Notes under the pieces: generated by a model | Databases searched by the model: none | The model's input: only the letters and a program-made list of their open reading frames with translations | Told to the model about the DNA's origin: nothing | Part shown: in pieces, positions 1 through 9,211 of the stretch | Layout of the letters: each line of letters begins with the position of its first letter | Numbering within the stretch: the stretch's first letter is position 1 | DNA from: Clostridiaceae bacterium | GTDB lineage: Bacteria; Bacillota; Clostridia; Saccharofermentanales; Fastidiosipilaceae | Length of the DNA stretch: 47,147 nucleotides | Assembly (NCBI GenBank): GCA_012520525.1 | Contig: JAAYOA010000061.1 | Coordinates: 1-47,147, forward strand | Direction of reading: 5' to 3' | Position numbers and translations under genes: made by a program

Positions 1-936
1 AAGCTCGGTGCAACGATAAATTTAGATGATATTTCTCACATCGATTATCTTAAAAACTTAATTGGCGAACTACCGAAACGTATGAGCTGTCGCTTTAATC
101 CGGGAGGCATCTTTCAGGTCTCGAATGACATCATGGATAATCCTGGTGAAGCAAAATATGGTTTTACGAGACAACAGATGACACAGGGATTCAAAAAGCT
201 CAAAGCCTATGGCGTGGAGTCTTTCGGAATTCATGCATTTTTGGTAAGCAATGCGGTAACAGACGACTATTATCCCCAGCTGGCTTCCTTGCTATTTAAA
301 ATGGCGGTTGAATTGACAGAAGAGACAGGGGCACGTATTGATTTTATCAATTTGTCAGGAGGGATCGGTATTCCCTATAACCCAAATCAAGAACGAGCCA
401 ATATTTATACAATCGGCGAAGGTGTCCGCCTCGCTTTTGAAAAGATTTTGGTGCCGGCTGGACTAGGACATATCGCTATTTACACAGAGCTTGGTCGCTT
501 TATGTTAGGACCCAATGGTTGTCTCGTCGCTAAGGTACTTCATATTAAAGATACATATAAAAAATATGTAGGTCTGGACGCATGCGCGGCAAATCTAATG
601 CGCCCTGCCATGTATGGTGCATATCACCACATCACGGTAATGGGTAAAGAGGATGAACAATATGACCACATCTATGATATAACCGGCGGACTCTGTGAAA
701 ATAACGATAAATTTGCCATTGATCGCAGGCTTCCACTAATTGAACGCGGTGATCTTATAGTGATTCACGACACCGGAGCTCACGGGTTCTCAATGGGTTA
801 TAACTACAATGGTAAGCTGAGGTCGGCAGAGCTTTTGCTTAAACCGGATGGCAGTGTGGAGTTGATTAGACGAGCCGAGACGCCGGCGGATTACTTTGCT
901 ACATTTGATTTTATGGATCGCTTTAAAGACATATAA
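1..936 (+). CDS. lysA: Diaminopimelate decarboxylase, 5'-truncated by window edge
   Basis: PLP enzyme of fold type III that decarboxylates meso-diaminopimelate to L-lysine, the last step of lysine synthesis in the cytoplasm. The reading frame is open from base 1, so the track's ATG at 82 is an internal Met and the true start lies outside the window. Visible family motifs are the glycine-rich LSGGIGIPY segment, YTELGRF, the RPAMYGAYHH stretch, and GGLCENNDKFA, which holds the substrate-contacting Cys-Glu near the C-terminus. The N-terminal half of the barrel, including the PLP lysine, is missing from the window. The next gene follows after about 30 bases, so the two are probably co-transcribed up to the terminator at 1788. 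Related PLP decarboxylases of the same fold (carboxynorspermidine or ornithine type) are the main alternative, but the YGAYHH and CEN motifs favour LysA. Confidence 0.88.
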   Translation, partial: KLGATINLDDISHIDYLKNLIGELPKRMSCRFNPGGIFQVSNDIMDNPGEAKYGFTRQQMTQGFKKLKAYGVESFGIHAFLVSNAVTDDYYPQLASLLFKMAVELTEETGARIDFINLSGGIGIPYNPNQERANIYTIGEGVRLAFEKILVPAGLGHIAIYTELGRFMLGPNGCLVAKVLHIKDTYKKYVGLDACAANLMRPAMYGAYHHITVMGKEDEQYDHIYDITGGLCENNDKFAIDRRLPLIERGDLIVIHDTGAHGFSMGYNYNGKLRSAELLLKPDGSVELIRRAETPADYFATFDFMDRFKDI

Positions 937-965
937 TTGATTGTAAATATATTGTGGAGGTTGAT

Positions 966-1703
966 ATGAAAGGTTTAGTGTTGGCCGCGGGTTATGCAAC
1001 TCGGCTTTATCCCCTTACTAAAAATAAGGCAAAGGCATTGTTGCCGATTAAGGGACAACCAATTCTAGACTATATTGTCGATGAGATGTGGACTATGCCA
1101 GATTTGGAGCAAATTATTATTGTTTCTAATCATCGCTTTGCTAAAGATTTTGAGGCGTGGCGTCAGACGAGACCCGGAGAAGATATCGTAGTGATAGATG
1201 ACGGTACGACTAGTGACGATGACAAGTTGGGCGCGATCGGTGATATGCAGTACGTAATCGACAAGCTGAAAATCGACGATGATTTCTTTGTGATTGCCGG
1301 CGATACTCTGTTTACATATAAACTAAAGGATGCCTGGGAGGCTTTCCGCGAAACAAATGATGATATGATTTTAGCATGTGAAATGCCTGAAGGAGAAGAT
1401 TTAACTCGTTTTGCCATTGCCACTGTGAATGATCAAGGTGTAATTACGTCTTTGGAGGAAAAACCTGCCGAGCCAAAGTCAAATCTCGCTGTATTTGCGA
1501 CATATTTTTACCGCCGGGATACCTTGCCTCTGATTAAAACATATTTAGATGAAGGTAATTCACCAGATGCGCCGGGAAATTTTCCAGCTTGGCTTTATAC
1601 GCGAAAAACAGTGAAGCTCTATCAATTTACAGGTAACTGTGTAGATATTGGTACGCCAGAAGCCTATGCAGCAGTGAATGAAACATGGCCTGATGTAAAG
1701 TAA
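966..1703 (+). CDS. Sugar-phosphate nucleotidyltransferase family protein
   Basis: The protein transfers a nucleotidyl group from an NTP to a phosphorylated sugar or polyol, feeding cell-surface polymer or lipid synthesis. The N-terminus carries the Rossmann-like NTP-binding signature LAAGYATRLYPLT followed by K-A-L-L-P and PILDYI. A central IAGDTLF is the metal-binding Asp segment, and LEEKPAEPKS is the conserved E-K-P motif. At about 246 residues it is a minimal single-domain enzyme with no left-handed beta-helix acyltransferase tail. The track starts at GTG 954, but GGAGG at 956-960 sits at SD distance from ATG 966, so 966 is preferred. It lies about 30 bases behind lysA. The exact substrate (glucose-1-phosphate, or choline-phosphate as in LicC-type enzymes) cannot be read from sequence. 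Confidence 0.82.
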   Translation: MKGLVLAAGYATRLYPLTKNKAKALLPIKGQPILDYIVDEMWTMPDLEQIIIVSNHRFAKDFEAWRQTRPGEDIVVIDDGTTSDDDKLGAIGDMQYVIDKLKIDDDFFVIAGDTLFTYKLKDAWEAFRETNDDMILACEMPEGEDLTRFAIATVNDQGVITSLEEKPAEPKSNLAVFATYFYRRDTLPLIKTYLDEGNSPDAPGNFPAWLYTRKTVKLYQFTGNCVDIGTPEAYAAVNETWPDVK

Positions 1704-1787
1704 TGGGTATGGGGTTGCAAGATGACCATTAAAAATTGATATGGTCAAAAGTTCGTCTATGTAGCCCAATATATAAAACGTATAAAT

Positions 1788-1842
1788 GCCCGCTTACAGT
1801 TTTAGCCTTAATAGGTATAGCTGTTTGCGGGCTTTATTATTT
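1788..1842 (+). terminator. Rho-independent terminator after the lysA operon
   Basis: GCCCGCTTACAG (1788-1799) pairs with CTGTTTGCGGGC (1821-1832) across two T-T mismatches. It is followed by TTTATTATTT and lies about 85 bases after the nucleotidyltransferase stop. Confidence 0.75.
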
Positions 1843-1907
1843 CTAAATTTAAATATTTTAATATTTTAGCCTGATTATAGTTTTTAAAGCAATTTAGATC
1901 CTTTGAT

Positions 1908-3494
1908 CTATTGTTGGATTTTATAAAAGCAAAATCCACGATTTAAGTGCAGGTTGTATGACCATTTTACTCCAACCGGCAGCTGAGAAATTTGATATGC
2001 TGTCTGGATCAGTTCGGCAAATTGTGTTTGCTCTAATTCAAAATCAATGAGAAATTCTATGAGATAAGGGGGGGCGCTACTGGGATGCTGTAGGGTGTAT
2101 ACCAATACATTTTGCAACTGTTCTGGTGTTTCAACGTAGAGTCCGTTTGCTGTATAGTAATCTATATAGTCCGTAGATGCTGCAGGCTGGAATGTTTCGC
2201 TGGTCTGGTGGTCCACCTCAAAAAATTGATCTGAACAGAGAAACCAAGTATGTTGAACTTCGGGAAAGTCAAATAGTCCTTCCTGGTCGTCCCAAGTGAC
2301 ATCCACGTTATACCATTGACCATAAAGCATTACTTTGTTCCAAGCGTGCATTTCCTCATGCTCACTGCGATCTCTAGCAGTTCCGCTTACAATCCTACTT
2401 TCAAATCCAAGACGTCTGACAATCATATCAAAGGCTTGGCTATATCCCACACACATTGATTTGCCATGGATGAGACAACCAAAGGCATTATTGTTGTTTA
2501 CGTAGTCAAGATCAGCTTCTCCGTTGTCGTAATAGGTTGTTAAGATAATAAAATCATGGGCAAGACGCAGTCTGGCGTAATCATTTTCAGTGACAGCGGC
2601 AATGGCGTCGGCAATGGCATCGGCACGGCGGCTCAACTCTAAATAATCAGCCTGTCTTTTTTCTGGTTCATCATAGCCAGGTCTAATACCGCTCTGTAGA
2701 ACAAAATGAGTAAATCGGATGCCTTCTGTGGTGTCTTCATAATTATATTTATAGGTAAATCCCCGTTGTTCCTGACCAGCAGAATCGGTAAATTGCTGCG
2801 CTTCGATAAAAAAGAGACGGGGGTCAGTCAGTTTCAATTCTTTGAGCCAACGGTTGATTGTTTTCGTTCCCGATTCAATATCGGAAAAATAAATATCGCC
2901 GATCACATTGTCGAGAACAATTTCGGTTTTTCCGTCTAAAAGACCAGCCAAAATAGTTGACTTAATGGTCTCTTCGGCATTCATTTCAGTCTCATTGGAG
3001 TAACCCAAGACGTCGCTGTTTAATTCTCTAACGCCCAGAGAACCATATCGTTCTAAGACTGGAGGACCTGGTTGTTCAGGCATGAGCATGCCTGCTATGT
3101 TTGCAACAAGGGATTCTAGAATTTCCTCATCACGAGTGGACCAAATTTTTATCTTTTCGGCAGTACTATGATCCCCGTCGATCAAATGTCCAGGTTGCAG
3201 CTTGACACAGCTTGCACCAATTTCATTGGTATCAGAATCAGCCAAAAGTGAAGGGTCGGTTGACATATCATCCGTCCCTTCGATGCAGCTCGTTTGGTCT
3301 GATTGAGATTCTGATGAAGCGTTTTCAACATTTTCAGCAATCCCATAAGTCTCATGAGCCTCCGTCTGAGAGCGCCCATTATTTAATAATTCTGCTGTTT
3401 TATACTGTCTCCAAACTCCATAAATAAGTAAGAGACCTCCCGAAATAAAGATCAGCACAAGAACAATAGCACCAAATCTACGCTTGCCACTCAT
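1908..3494 (-). CDS. Membrane-anchored transglutaminase-like protein
   Basis: The 528-residue protein has one N-terminal membrane helix (about residues 8-27, FGAIVLVLIFISGG...) after a short basic stretch, so the bulk is probably extracellular. A low-complexity Ser/Asp/Glu linker (about 40-115) precedes a helical region and a C-terminal transglutaminase core. The core shows a catalytic triad in the usual order: Cys348 in KSMCVGYS, His383 in HAWNKV, and Asp398 in NVDVTWDD. Bacterial members of this fold act as cysteine proteases, peptide cyclases or cell-wall-associated hydrolases; the substrate is unknown. Its ATG overlaps the stop of the upstream radical SAM gene by four bases (ATGA), which implies translational coupling. 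About 70 residues follow the core and resemble nothing I recognise. Confidence 0.8.
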   Translation of the reverse strand: MSGKRRFGAIVLVLIFISGGLLLIYGVWRQYKTAELLNNGRSQTEAHETYGIAENVENASSESQSDQTSCIEGTDDMSTDPSLLADSDTNEIGASCVKLQPGHLIDGDHSTAEKIKIWSTRDEEILESLVANIAGMLMPEQPGPPVLERYGSLGVRELNSDVLGYSNETEMNAEETIKSTILAGLLDGKTEIVLDNVIGDIYFSDIESGTKTINRWLKELKLTDPRLFFIEAQQFTDSAGQEQRGFTYKYNYEDTTEGIRFTHFVLQSGIRPGYDEPEKRQADYLELSRRADAIADAIAAVTENDYARLRLAHDFIILTTYYDNGEADLDYVNNNNAFGCLIHGKSMCVGYSQAFDMIVRRLGFESRIVSGTARDRSEHEEMHAWNKVMLYGQWYNVDVTWDDQEGLFDFPEVQHTWFLCSDQFFEVDHQTSETFQPAASTDYIDYYTANGLYVETPEQLQNVLVYTLQHPSSAPPYLIEFLIDFELEQTQFAELIQTAYQISQLPVGVKWSYNLHLNRGFCFYKIQQ

Positions 3495-4378
3495 ATGTTC
3501 ATGTCCTGGCGATGAAACCGTCGCTCCATTTCCTCCGGCGTCGTGGAAGCGAGAAAATTCTCCAGTCGCTCAATGGTTTCTTGCTGTTCGTCCGGAACTT
3601 CCGCATTAATATTTAAAGCATTTGAAACATGATAGGAGTTGACTAGTAATTTACTTTTGGGTTTTAGTTCTTTAAATAGCGTTAACAATTCTTCAATGCG
3701 CTCGTATTCACCTGCCTCTACATAAGTACCTTCCCGTCGTGCCTGACCCAACGGAGTATCTTCCATTATGACGAGTGAATTACAGTAGAGTACGCGAGCG
3801 TGGATCTGGTTCATTAAGGCAGCAGTATGTTTAGCGTTTTCGATACCTTTGCCATGCCCTGCTAAACCGGTCATTATAATGACACCGTAAGTTATGCCGG
3901 CTGCGGTAAGTCGGTTTAATTGAGTCACGGCTTCGGCCGCGGTGGAGCCTTTACAGAGATAGGTTAATAATTCGTCCCAACCGGTTTCCAGACCGAGATA
4001 CAGTTGATTGATACCCCGTGCTCGCAAGGCTTTTAGATCTTCATCACTTTTATTAATAATATTTTTTACCGAAGCATACATTGTAATTGTTTTAACTTGC
4101 GGCATAAATTCTTCGATGTCGTCACAAATATCGTGTAATTTTGGAGCGGAAAGAACGAAGGGATCACCGCCCACTAGATAGATTCGTGTGGCATGCGGAT
4201 AATATTTTTGGAATTCACTCAAATATACACGGATCCTCTCCCTCGGATAAACTTTAAAAGGTACACCTCGGTACATATTACAGAAACTGCATTTGTTGTG
4301 GCTGCAGCCAGCAGTAACGGGGAGTAAGGGTGAAGTAGCTTCTCTAGGGGGACGGTAAACAACGGTATCATACATCAT
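3491..4378 (-). CDS. Radical SAM protein with CX4CX2C cluster motif
   Basis: The 295-residue protein is a probable [4Fe-4S]/SAM radical enzyme. The cluster ligands are Cys25, Cys30 and Cys33 in GCSHNKCSFC, a CX4CX2C spacing rather than the common CX3CX2C. I confirmed the spacing on the complementary strand. YLVGGDPF resembles the GGE-type SAM-binding motif, and LGLETGWDELL resembles the barrel strand seen in Elp3/HemN-like enzymes. The chain ends soon after the barrel, without an obvious accessory domain or extra cluster. The start ATG has AGAGGAA at SD distance. It overlaps the transglutaminase-like gene by four bases and follows mnmA after about 90 bases, so the three minus-strand genes may form one operon. 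The reaction is unknown. Confidence 0.82.
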   Translation of the reverse strand: MMYDTVVYRPPREATSPLLPVTAGCSHNKCSFCNMYRGVPFKVYPRERIRVYLSEFQKYYPHATRIYLVGGDPFVLSAPKLHDICDDIEEFMPQVKTITMYASVKNIINKSDEDLKALRARGINQLYLGLETGWDELLTYLCKGSTAAEAVTQLNRLTAAGITYGVIIMTGLAGHGKGIENAKHTAALMNQIHARVLYCNSLVIMEDTPLGQARREGTYVEAGEYERIEELLTLFKELKPKSKLLVNSYHVSNALNINAEVPDEQQETIERLENFLASTTPEEMERRFHRQDMNI

Positions 4379-4470
4379 ATTTATTTCCTCTTGCTAATTA
4401 AATTTTGTTATTATACTAAATGATTTTCGATTTGTGTTTGTGCAGTTTTCGTGAAATACAAAGTATTATG

Positions 4471-5643
4471 TCAACTTTGTCCCTGGGTTGCAATGACGCC
4501 CCCACCTAAGACGTAGTCATCTTGGTAAAATACGATAGACTGTCCCCTGGTGATGGCCCGTACGGGTTCGTCAAATAAAACTTCTACAGTTCCATTATCG
4601 AGAGACCGGACTGTGCAAGGTGCTTCCTTATGACTATACCTTATTTTGGCAGTGCAGCGCAGAGTCGTGTTCAGGTTGGAGAGATAAATCCAATTGACAG
4701 AATGGGCAACTAGGTATCGCTGCATCAAGTCATCATTGTGACCGAGATAGACTGCTTTTGTTCTTGGGTCTTTATCTACGACATAGAGCGGCTCAGAGTA
4801 GGAAATACCCAATCCTCGTCTTTGTCCTATGGTGTAAGCTGAAAAGCCTTTGTGTGGTCCCATATCTTGACCATTTTTAAAAAGATAAAAGCGACCTGTT
4901 TCATCGGCGTGTCCAGTATATTTTTGAATAAATTCGTGGTATTTGCCGTTAGGAATAAAGCAGATGTCTTGGCTATCTGGTTTAGTAGCAAGCGGCAATT
5001 CTATTGCGACGGCAAGTTGACGAATCTCTTCTTTGCTAAATTCGCCACAGGGAAAACGCGTATGGGCGAGTTGTTCCTGTGTTAGGTTATAAAGAACATA
5101 GCTTTGGTCTTTTTCATGATCTCTTCCTTTAAGGAGCAGCCACCGCTTGAGGGTTGGATCATATAGTGTGCGGGCATAGTGTCCGGTCACTAAAACATCA
5201 AATCCTAATTCATTTCTTTTATCAAAAAAGGAGGCGAACTTGATCAGTCGGTTGCAATCTACGCAAGGGTTGGGCGTTGCACCCATTAGATAGGCGTTTA
5301 CAAAGCGGTCGACAACCTCCTTTTCAAAGTCTATAGTGTGATCAAGTACCATATGTTGACAACCTAAAATAGCCGCTGCGCGGGCTGCATCTTCGATGTC
5401 TTGAGGGCTACAGCAGGAGCGATCTGTCGATAAATCTAATTTTTCACTGCGTAGCTTTAATGTTGCGCCGATTGTTTCGTAGCCCTGTGCCACCATCAGA
5501 GCGACGGCCACTGTGCTGTCTACACCGCCACTCATTGCGACAAGGGCACGACCTTTACTAGCAGGTACGTGGCGATACATTCTATATGCTGCAATTGTCG
5601 ATTGAATTACAGTTGACCGTTCATTTATATCTACATTTTGCAC
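4471..5643 (-). CDS. mnmA: tRNA-specific 2-thiouridylase MnmA
   Basis: MnmA puts sulfur on C2 of the wobble uridine of Lys, Glu and Gln tRNAs, using ATP to adenylate the uridine and a persulfide sulfur. The PP-loop SGGVDST lies close to the N-terminus. The first catalytic Cys is in TPNPCVDCNRLIKF, GHYAR follows, DQSYVLYNL is the tRNA-contacting strand, and the second catalytic Cys is in SQDICFIP. The C-terminal beta-barrel is complete. The track uses TTG 5658, which has no SD. GTG 5643 has GGAG nine bases upstream and is preferred, leaving a modest N-terminal extension before the PP-loop compared with the usual start. Cognate IscS-type desulfurase genes are not in this window. It is the first gene of the minus-strand group and diverges from the gene at 5775. 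Confidence 0.95.
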   Translation of the reverse strand: MQNVDINERSTVIQSTIAAYRMYRHVPASKGRALVAMSGGVDSTVAVALMVAQGYETIGATLKLRSEKLDLSTDRSCCSPQDIEDAARAAAILGCQHMVLDHTIDFEKEVVDRFVNAYLMGATPNPCVDCNRLIKFASFFDKRNELGFDVLVTGHYARTLYDPTLKRWLLLKGRDHEKDQSYVLYNLTQEQLAHTRFPCGEFSKEEIRQLAVAIELPLATKPDSQDICFIPNGKYHEFIQKYTGHADETGRFYLFKNGQDMGPHKGFSAYTIGQRRGLGISYSEPLYVVDKDPRTKAVYLGHNDDLMQRYLVAHSVNWIYLSNLNTTLRCTAKIRYSHKEAPCTVRSLDNGTVEVLFDEPVRAITRGQSIVFYQDDYVLGGGVIATQGQS

Positions 5644-5774
5644 TAATGAATTCTCCAATCTTATACACTATGATTGTTCTTGAACTATTGTATCAGCTGC
5701 TTATAAACTGTGATTGTAAGTAAAGTGTTAATTCCTAAGGGAATACAAAGAATAAAATATAGAGGCAATTAAAT

Positions 5775-6833
5775 TTGAATAATAATATGAGTGACAAATT
5801 ATCTCTAAAACGAAAAAATAATTTAATCAACGATGAAAATGAAGCGAGTAAAAAAGAATTTGTAACCGAAGGATTGGCTGATTCAACTTTCAAATCTACA
5901 CCAAATCTGTTGAAAAATCGGATTCAAAGGTGGCAAAATTTAATTCTAGTCAACTCGCCTGGTATGCGGATTATCAAAACAGCGATCGCTATTTTGATCT
6001 GTCTGCTCGTCAGCTATATGTTTGATATTAATACAGCGATGCAGTCATCGATTGCAGCGATCGTATGTCTTGGTCAAGATATAAGAAATACTTGGAGGGT
6101 TTCTAAGAATAGACTTATTGGTACATTAATAGCCGGTGTCTATGCTTATCTCTTTATTCTATTTTCTCTCGTTTTTTTAGAAATGACTCCTTTAACTATC
6201 GGTTATTTAATCATGACTGGAATTTTTGTTATTCCATTGATGTCATTTCTTGTGCGCATCAAAAAACCCGGCGGAGTGGTTATTGCAGCGATTGTCTTTA
6301 TTATTATTGCCCTCAGTGTGGAAGGACAAGCGGAAGACCCCTTGCTGTATGTTGCCATTCGTATACTACACACCTTGTTAGGTGTAGCTGCTGCTATGTT
6401 TGTCAACTGGTTCCCACCTCTTAATATGCTAGGTCGACATTTGAAGAAAGTGCAGTTACGAGCTGCTTTCCGTGCGGAAGAGTTGGATGCGATTATGAAA
6501 GAAGCGATGAATTACGACGACGAGGATCTGGATGTCATTGTACAAAAAAGTGATGGAACGATGGTGTCCCGCCGCAGAATAAAGCGCTCTAAGGTGACTT
6601 TCAAAGCCGATCAAGATGTCAGCTTCCTCGACCCCTACGACCCCATCGTCACATTGCCCGATGAAGTTCCCGCACCCGAGCCAGATCCTTATGATCCTCC
6701 CCAACAGAGTGATGCCCTTGACATATATGAAATTCAAACGGCTGATGACAACATTGATATCAAGTTAGTTGTCGAAGAGCCTACAGCAGATGAAATCAAA
6801 TCTGCGGAAAATGAATCTGACAAAACTGAATAA
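5775..6833 (+). CDS. Aromatic acid exporter (ArAE_1/DUF939)-like membrane protein
   Basis: This is an integral membrane protein of the FUSC/aromatic-acid-exporter type. A polar N-terminal stretch of about 60 residues leads into about five or six membrane helices between residues 63 and 215. One loop carries GQDIRNTWRVSKNRLIGTLI, which matches the conserved R-x-x-G-T segment of DUF939. The remaining 135 residues are soluble, acidic and proline-rich (PDEVPAPEPDPYDPP) and look disordered. Known members usually have a helical cytoplasmic C-domain here, so this tail is unusual. The start is TTG 5775 with AGAGG nine bases upstream; ATG 5787 is the alternative but sits too far from the SD. The substrate is unknown, and an organic anion exporter role is inferred only from the fold. 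Confidence 0.72.
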   Translation: MNNNMSDKLSLKRKNNLINDENEASKKEFVTEGLADSTFKSTPNLLKNRIQRWQNLILVNSPGMRIIKTAIAILICLLVSYMFDINTAMQSSIAAIVCLGQDIRNTWRVSKNRLIGTLIAGVYAYLFILFSLVFLEMTPLTIGYLIMTGIFVIPLMSFLVRIKKPGGVVIAAIVFIIIALSVEGQAEDPLLYVAIRILHTLLGVAAAMFVNWFPPLNMLGRHLKKVQLRAAFRAEELDAIMKEAMNYDDEDLDVIVQKSDGTMVSRRRIKRSKVTFKADQDVSFLDPYDPIVTLPDEVPAPEPDPYDPPQQSDALDIYEIQTADDNIDIKLVVEEPTADEIKSAENESDKTE

Positions 6834-6861
6834 CGTCCTAAAATGTGACTGTTTTTGGACG
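6834..6861 (+). terminator. Weak hairpin after the DUF939-like gene
   Basis: CGTCCTAAAA (6834-6843) and TTTTTGGACG (6852-6861) form a ten-base-pair stem with one mismatch. No run of T follows, so termination would be inefficient or need another factor. Confidence 0.35.
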
Positions 6862-6999
6862 GAGCTTTAAAAACTAATTTACAACGTTAAAATTATTTGC
6901 AAAATTGATACTTTATGCGTTATTTTTGAATTTAACACTTAACGTTTTTTGAATAATGTATATATTTACAAAATAGAAAACATAAGGAGAGGGATCACT

Positions 7000-8289
7000 A
7001 TGGGAATGACTATGACACAAAAGATATTGGCTGCCCATGCTGGACTGGATGAAGTTAAGGCGGGTCAATTGATTGAGGCCGAACTTGATATGGTGATGGG
7101 CAATGATGTCACTACGCCGCCTGCTATCGATGTCTTTCGAAAATCAGGCAGAGACAAGGTATACGATCGCAAAAAAGTAGCCTTGGTACCGAGCCACTTT
7201 ACCCCAAATAAAGATATTAAATCTGCAGAACAAGCGCTGCGACTAAGAGCATTCGCTGAGGAGCAAGATTTATTTTATCGTTTTGAGCAGGGCAAAGAGA
7301 CCATGGGCATTGAACACGTCGTACTGCCAGAGAACGGCATGATTATGCCCGGTGACACCTTGATCGGTGCCGACTCCCATACTTGTACGGATGGTGCCTT
7401 AGGTGCCTTTTCCACGGGCGTTGGCAGCACTGATTTGGGGTGTGCGATGGCTACAGGTAAAGCATGGTTCAAAGTGCCCGGGGCTTTGAAGTTTCATTTA
7501 ACCGGTGAGTTGAAGGACCCTTGTACGGGTAAAGACTTAATTCTCTACATCATCAGTAAAATTGGCGTGGACGGTGCCTTATATCGCTCGATGGAATATT
7601 CCGGTCCAGGTGTTAAGACATTGAGTATGGCCGATCGCATGACGGTCTGCAATATGGCGATTGAAGCTGGCGGTAAAAATGGCATTTTCCCTGTCGATGA
7701 TATCACCTTGGAATATATCAAGCGGGTCGCTCCAGAACGCTATGAAGCAGGAGATTTTACTATTTATGAGGCAGACGAAGACGCAGAGTACGATGAAGTT
7801 TATGAAATCGATCTCAGCGAGATACCTCTTATGGTAGCTTTTCCTCACTTGCCCGAAAACGGTAGAGCGGTAGGCACGTTTGATCCCATCGAAATCGACC
7901 AAGTTGTAATTGGATCCTGTACTAACGGTCGCATCGATGATATGCGTCTGGCTGCTCGCTTCCTTAAAGGTCGCAAAGTAGCTTCCCATGTACGCTGTAT
8001 TATAATACCTGGTTCACAGAGGGTATGGAATCAATGCCTGAAAGAAGGACTGTTCGACATTTTCACCGCAGCCGAAGCGGTGATTAGCGCCCCGACCTGC
8101 GGACCTTGTCTAGGCGGGCACATGGGTGTTTTGGCGGCGGGTGAGCGCTGTGTAAGTACCACTAATCGCAATTTTGTTGGTCGTATGGGTCATCAGACTG
8201 CTGAAATATACTTGGCTGGTCCCCCAGTGGCTGCGAGTTCTGCAATCATGGGCAGAGTAGCCGGACCCGACGAACTGCCTGAACTTTAA
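7000..8289 (+). CDS. leuC: 3-isopropylmalate dehydratase large subunit
   Basis: LeuC and LeuD together form the [4Fe-4S] hydro-lyase that interconverts 2- and 3-isopropylmalate in leucine synthesis. The protein is about 429 residues, which fits the shorter LeuC/HacA-type class. [20 protein letters not shown] contains a conserved His and the first cluster Cys region. GSCTNGR and PTCGPCLGG provide the other cluster cysteines. The track starts at 6949, but ATG 7000 has AAGGAGAGG directly upstream and gives the normal family N-terminus ([11 protein letters not shown]). Unusually, leuD does not follow immediately but after 226 bases with its own leader. Homoaconitase and other members of the same family are alternatives, but neighbouring leuD and leuB make leucine synthesis the best reading. 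Confidence 0.93.
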   Translation: MGMTMTQKILAAHAGLDEVKAGQLIEAELDMVMGNDVTTPPAIDVFRKSGRDKVYDRKKVALVPSHFTPNKDIKSAEQALRLRAFAEEQDLFYRFEQGKETMGIEHVVLPENGMIMPGDTLIGADSHTCTDGALGAFSTGVGSTDLGCAMATGKAWFKVPGALKFHLTGELKDPCTGKDLILYIISKIGVDGALYRSMEYSGPGVKTLSMADRMTVCNMAIEAGGKNGIFPVDDITLEYIKRVAPERYEAGDFTIYEADEDAEYDEVYEIDLSEIPLMVAFPHLPENGRAVGTFDPIEIDQVVIGSCTNGRIDDMRLAARFLKGRKVASHVRCIIIPGSQRVWNQCLKEGLFDIFTAAEAVISAPTCGPCLGGHMGVLAAGERCVSTTNRNFVGRMGHQTAEIYLAGPPVAASSAIMGRVAGPDELPEL

Positions 8290-8415
8290 ACTGTTGCATA
8301 GCAAAACTATATCTTGTTACAAGCGACATTGTTTTTAAAGCAAGAGGACTATTATTAAGTAAAATATTAAACAGAAATTTGAGCAGAAAATAATAACCAA
8401 ATTGAGCGTCAAGGG

Positions 8416-8447
8416 TTGACATATTGAACGGTCCCTTACAATAGAAT
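8416..8447 (+). promoter_or_regulatory. Candidate leuD promoter
   Basis: A consensus -35 TTGACA (8416-8421) is followed by TACAAT (8437-8442, 15-base spacer) and TAGAAT (8442-8447, 20-base spacer). Neither spacing is ideal, but the element lies between leuC and leuD just ahead of a structured leader. Confidence 0.4.
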
Positions 8448-8460
8448 TACATATATAAGC

Positions 8461-8500
8461 CCAGCAGGCAGTTTGTAGAACTGATTCACCTGTTCGCTGG
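8461..8500 (+). promoter_or_regulatory. Stem-loop leader before leuD
   Basis: CCAGC, AGG and CAGTT on the left arm pair in order with GCTGG, CCT and AACTG on the right arm around the loop TGTAG, with bulges only on the right arm. The structure ends two bases before the AAAGGAG SD of leuD. It could stabilise the message or modulate translation. It lacks the T-box consensus and matches no riboswitch that I recognise. Confidence 0.5.
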
Positions 8501-8515
8501 CAAAGGAGTCACTAA

Positions 8516-8998
8516 ATGGATGCAAAAGGTAAAGTTTTTAAATATGGAGAAAATGTAGACACCGATGTCATTATTCCGGCCCGCTATCTCAACACCTCAG
8601 ATCCGGACCACCTGGCTGCCCACTGCATGGTTGACCTAGATCCTAGCTTTGTAGAAAGGGTGAAACCAGGCGATATCATCGTTGCCGGCAGAAACTTTGG
8701 TTGTGGTTCATCTCGAGAGCACGCACCCGTGGCAATCAAAGCGGCTGGAGTCAGCTGTGTCATAGCCCCTTCGTTTGCCCGTATATTTTATCGCAATTCG
8801 ATCAATATGGGGTTGCCGATCCTAGAGTGTGCTGAGGCTGCGGAAGGGATTGAGGATGGCGACGAAGTCGAAGTGGATTTTTCTAGCGGCATGATACACA
8901 ATATCACTAAGGATGAGACATATAAGGCTCAAGCCTTCCCTGAATTCATCCAGAAAATTATTGCGAGCAATGGTTTGATCGGTTATATTACAAAATAA
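8516..8998 (+). CDS. leuD: 3-isopropylmalate dehydratase small subunit
   Basis: This is the swivel-domain subunit that completes the LeuCD isomerase and carries substrate-recognising residues. Its 160 residues match the short LeuD class that partners the HacA-type large subunit. The N-terminus has [13 protein letters not shown], and the core [14 protein letters not shown] is the hallmark of the family. [16 protein letters not shown] is the conserved segment after it. AAAGGAG at 8502-8508 sets the ATG at 8516. A strong terminator follows at 9043. The 226-base gap from leuC, with a promoter-like element and a hairpin, suggests that leuD can be made independently of leuC. Confidence 0.95.
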   Translation: MDAKGKVFKYGENVDTDVIIPARYLNTSDPDHLAAHCMVDLDPSFVERVKPGDIIVAGRNFGCGSSREHAPVAIKAAGVSCVIAPSFARIFYRNSINMGLPILECAEAAEGIEDGDEVEVDFSSGMIHNITKDETYKAQAFPEFIQKIIASNGLIGYITK

Positions 8999-9042
8999 TT
9001 AGAGCTTGTGTTATAGCTCGAAGTACCTAATAATTGATGCTT

Positions 9043-9086
9043 AAACGACTGTACTGTGGTTAATAGACTAGTACAGTCGTTTTTTA
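9043..9086 (+). terminator. Rho-independent terminator after leuD
   Basis: AAACGACTGTACT (9043-9055) pairs with AGTACAGTCGTTT starting at 9070 and runs into a T tract (TTTTTTAT). This is a strong, canonical terminator. Confidence 0.9.
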
Positions 9087-9211
9087 TATCATTATTAAAT
9101 CCAAGAAGTCACTTTAATGATTCTTATAAAATTTGCTGTGGCGGAACATAATGATAATAATTCATTTTATTTTATTTTTTGCAATCTTATCATCTATTTC
9201 CCTGTATTTCG

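Noticed and set aside
1895-1910. TAGATC-CTTT-GATCTA as terminator of the transglutaminase-like gene
   Set aside because: The stem is only six base pairs, overlaps the stop codon and has no T run on the minus strand.
6862-6999. T-box riboswitch ahead of the leu or ilv genes
   Set aside because: No AGGGTGGNACCGCG-like T-box or specifier-loop structure was found before leuC, leuD, leuB, ilvD or ilvB.
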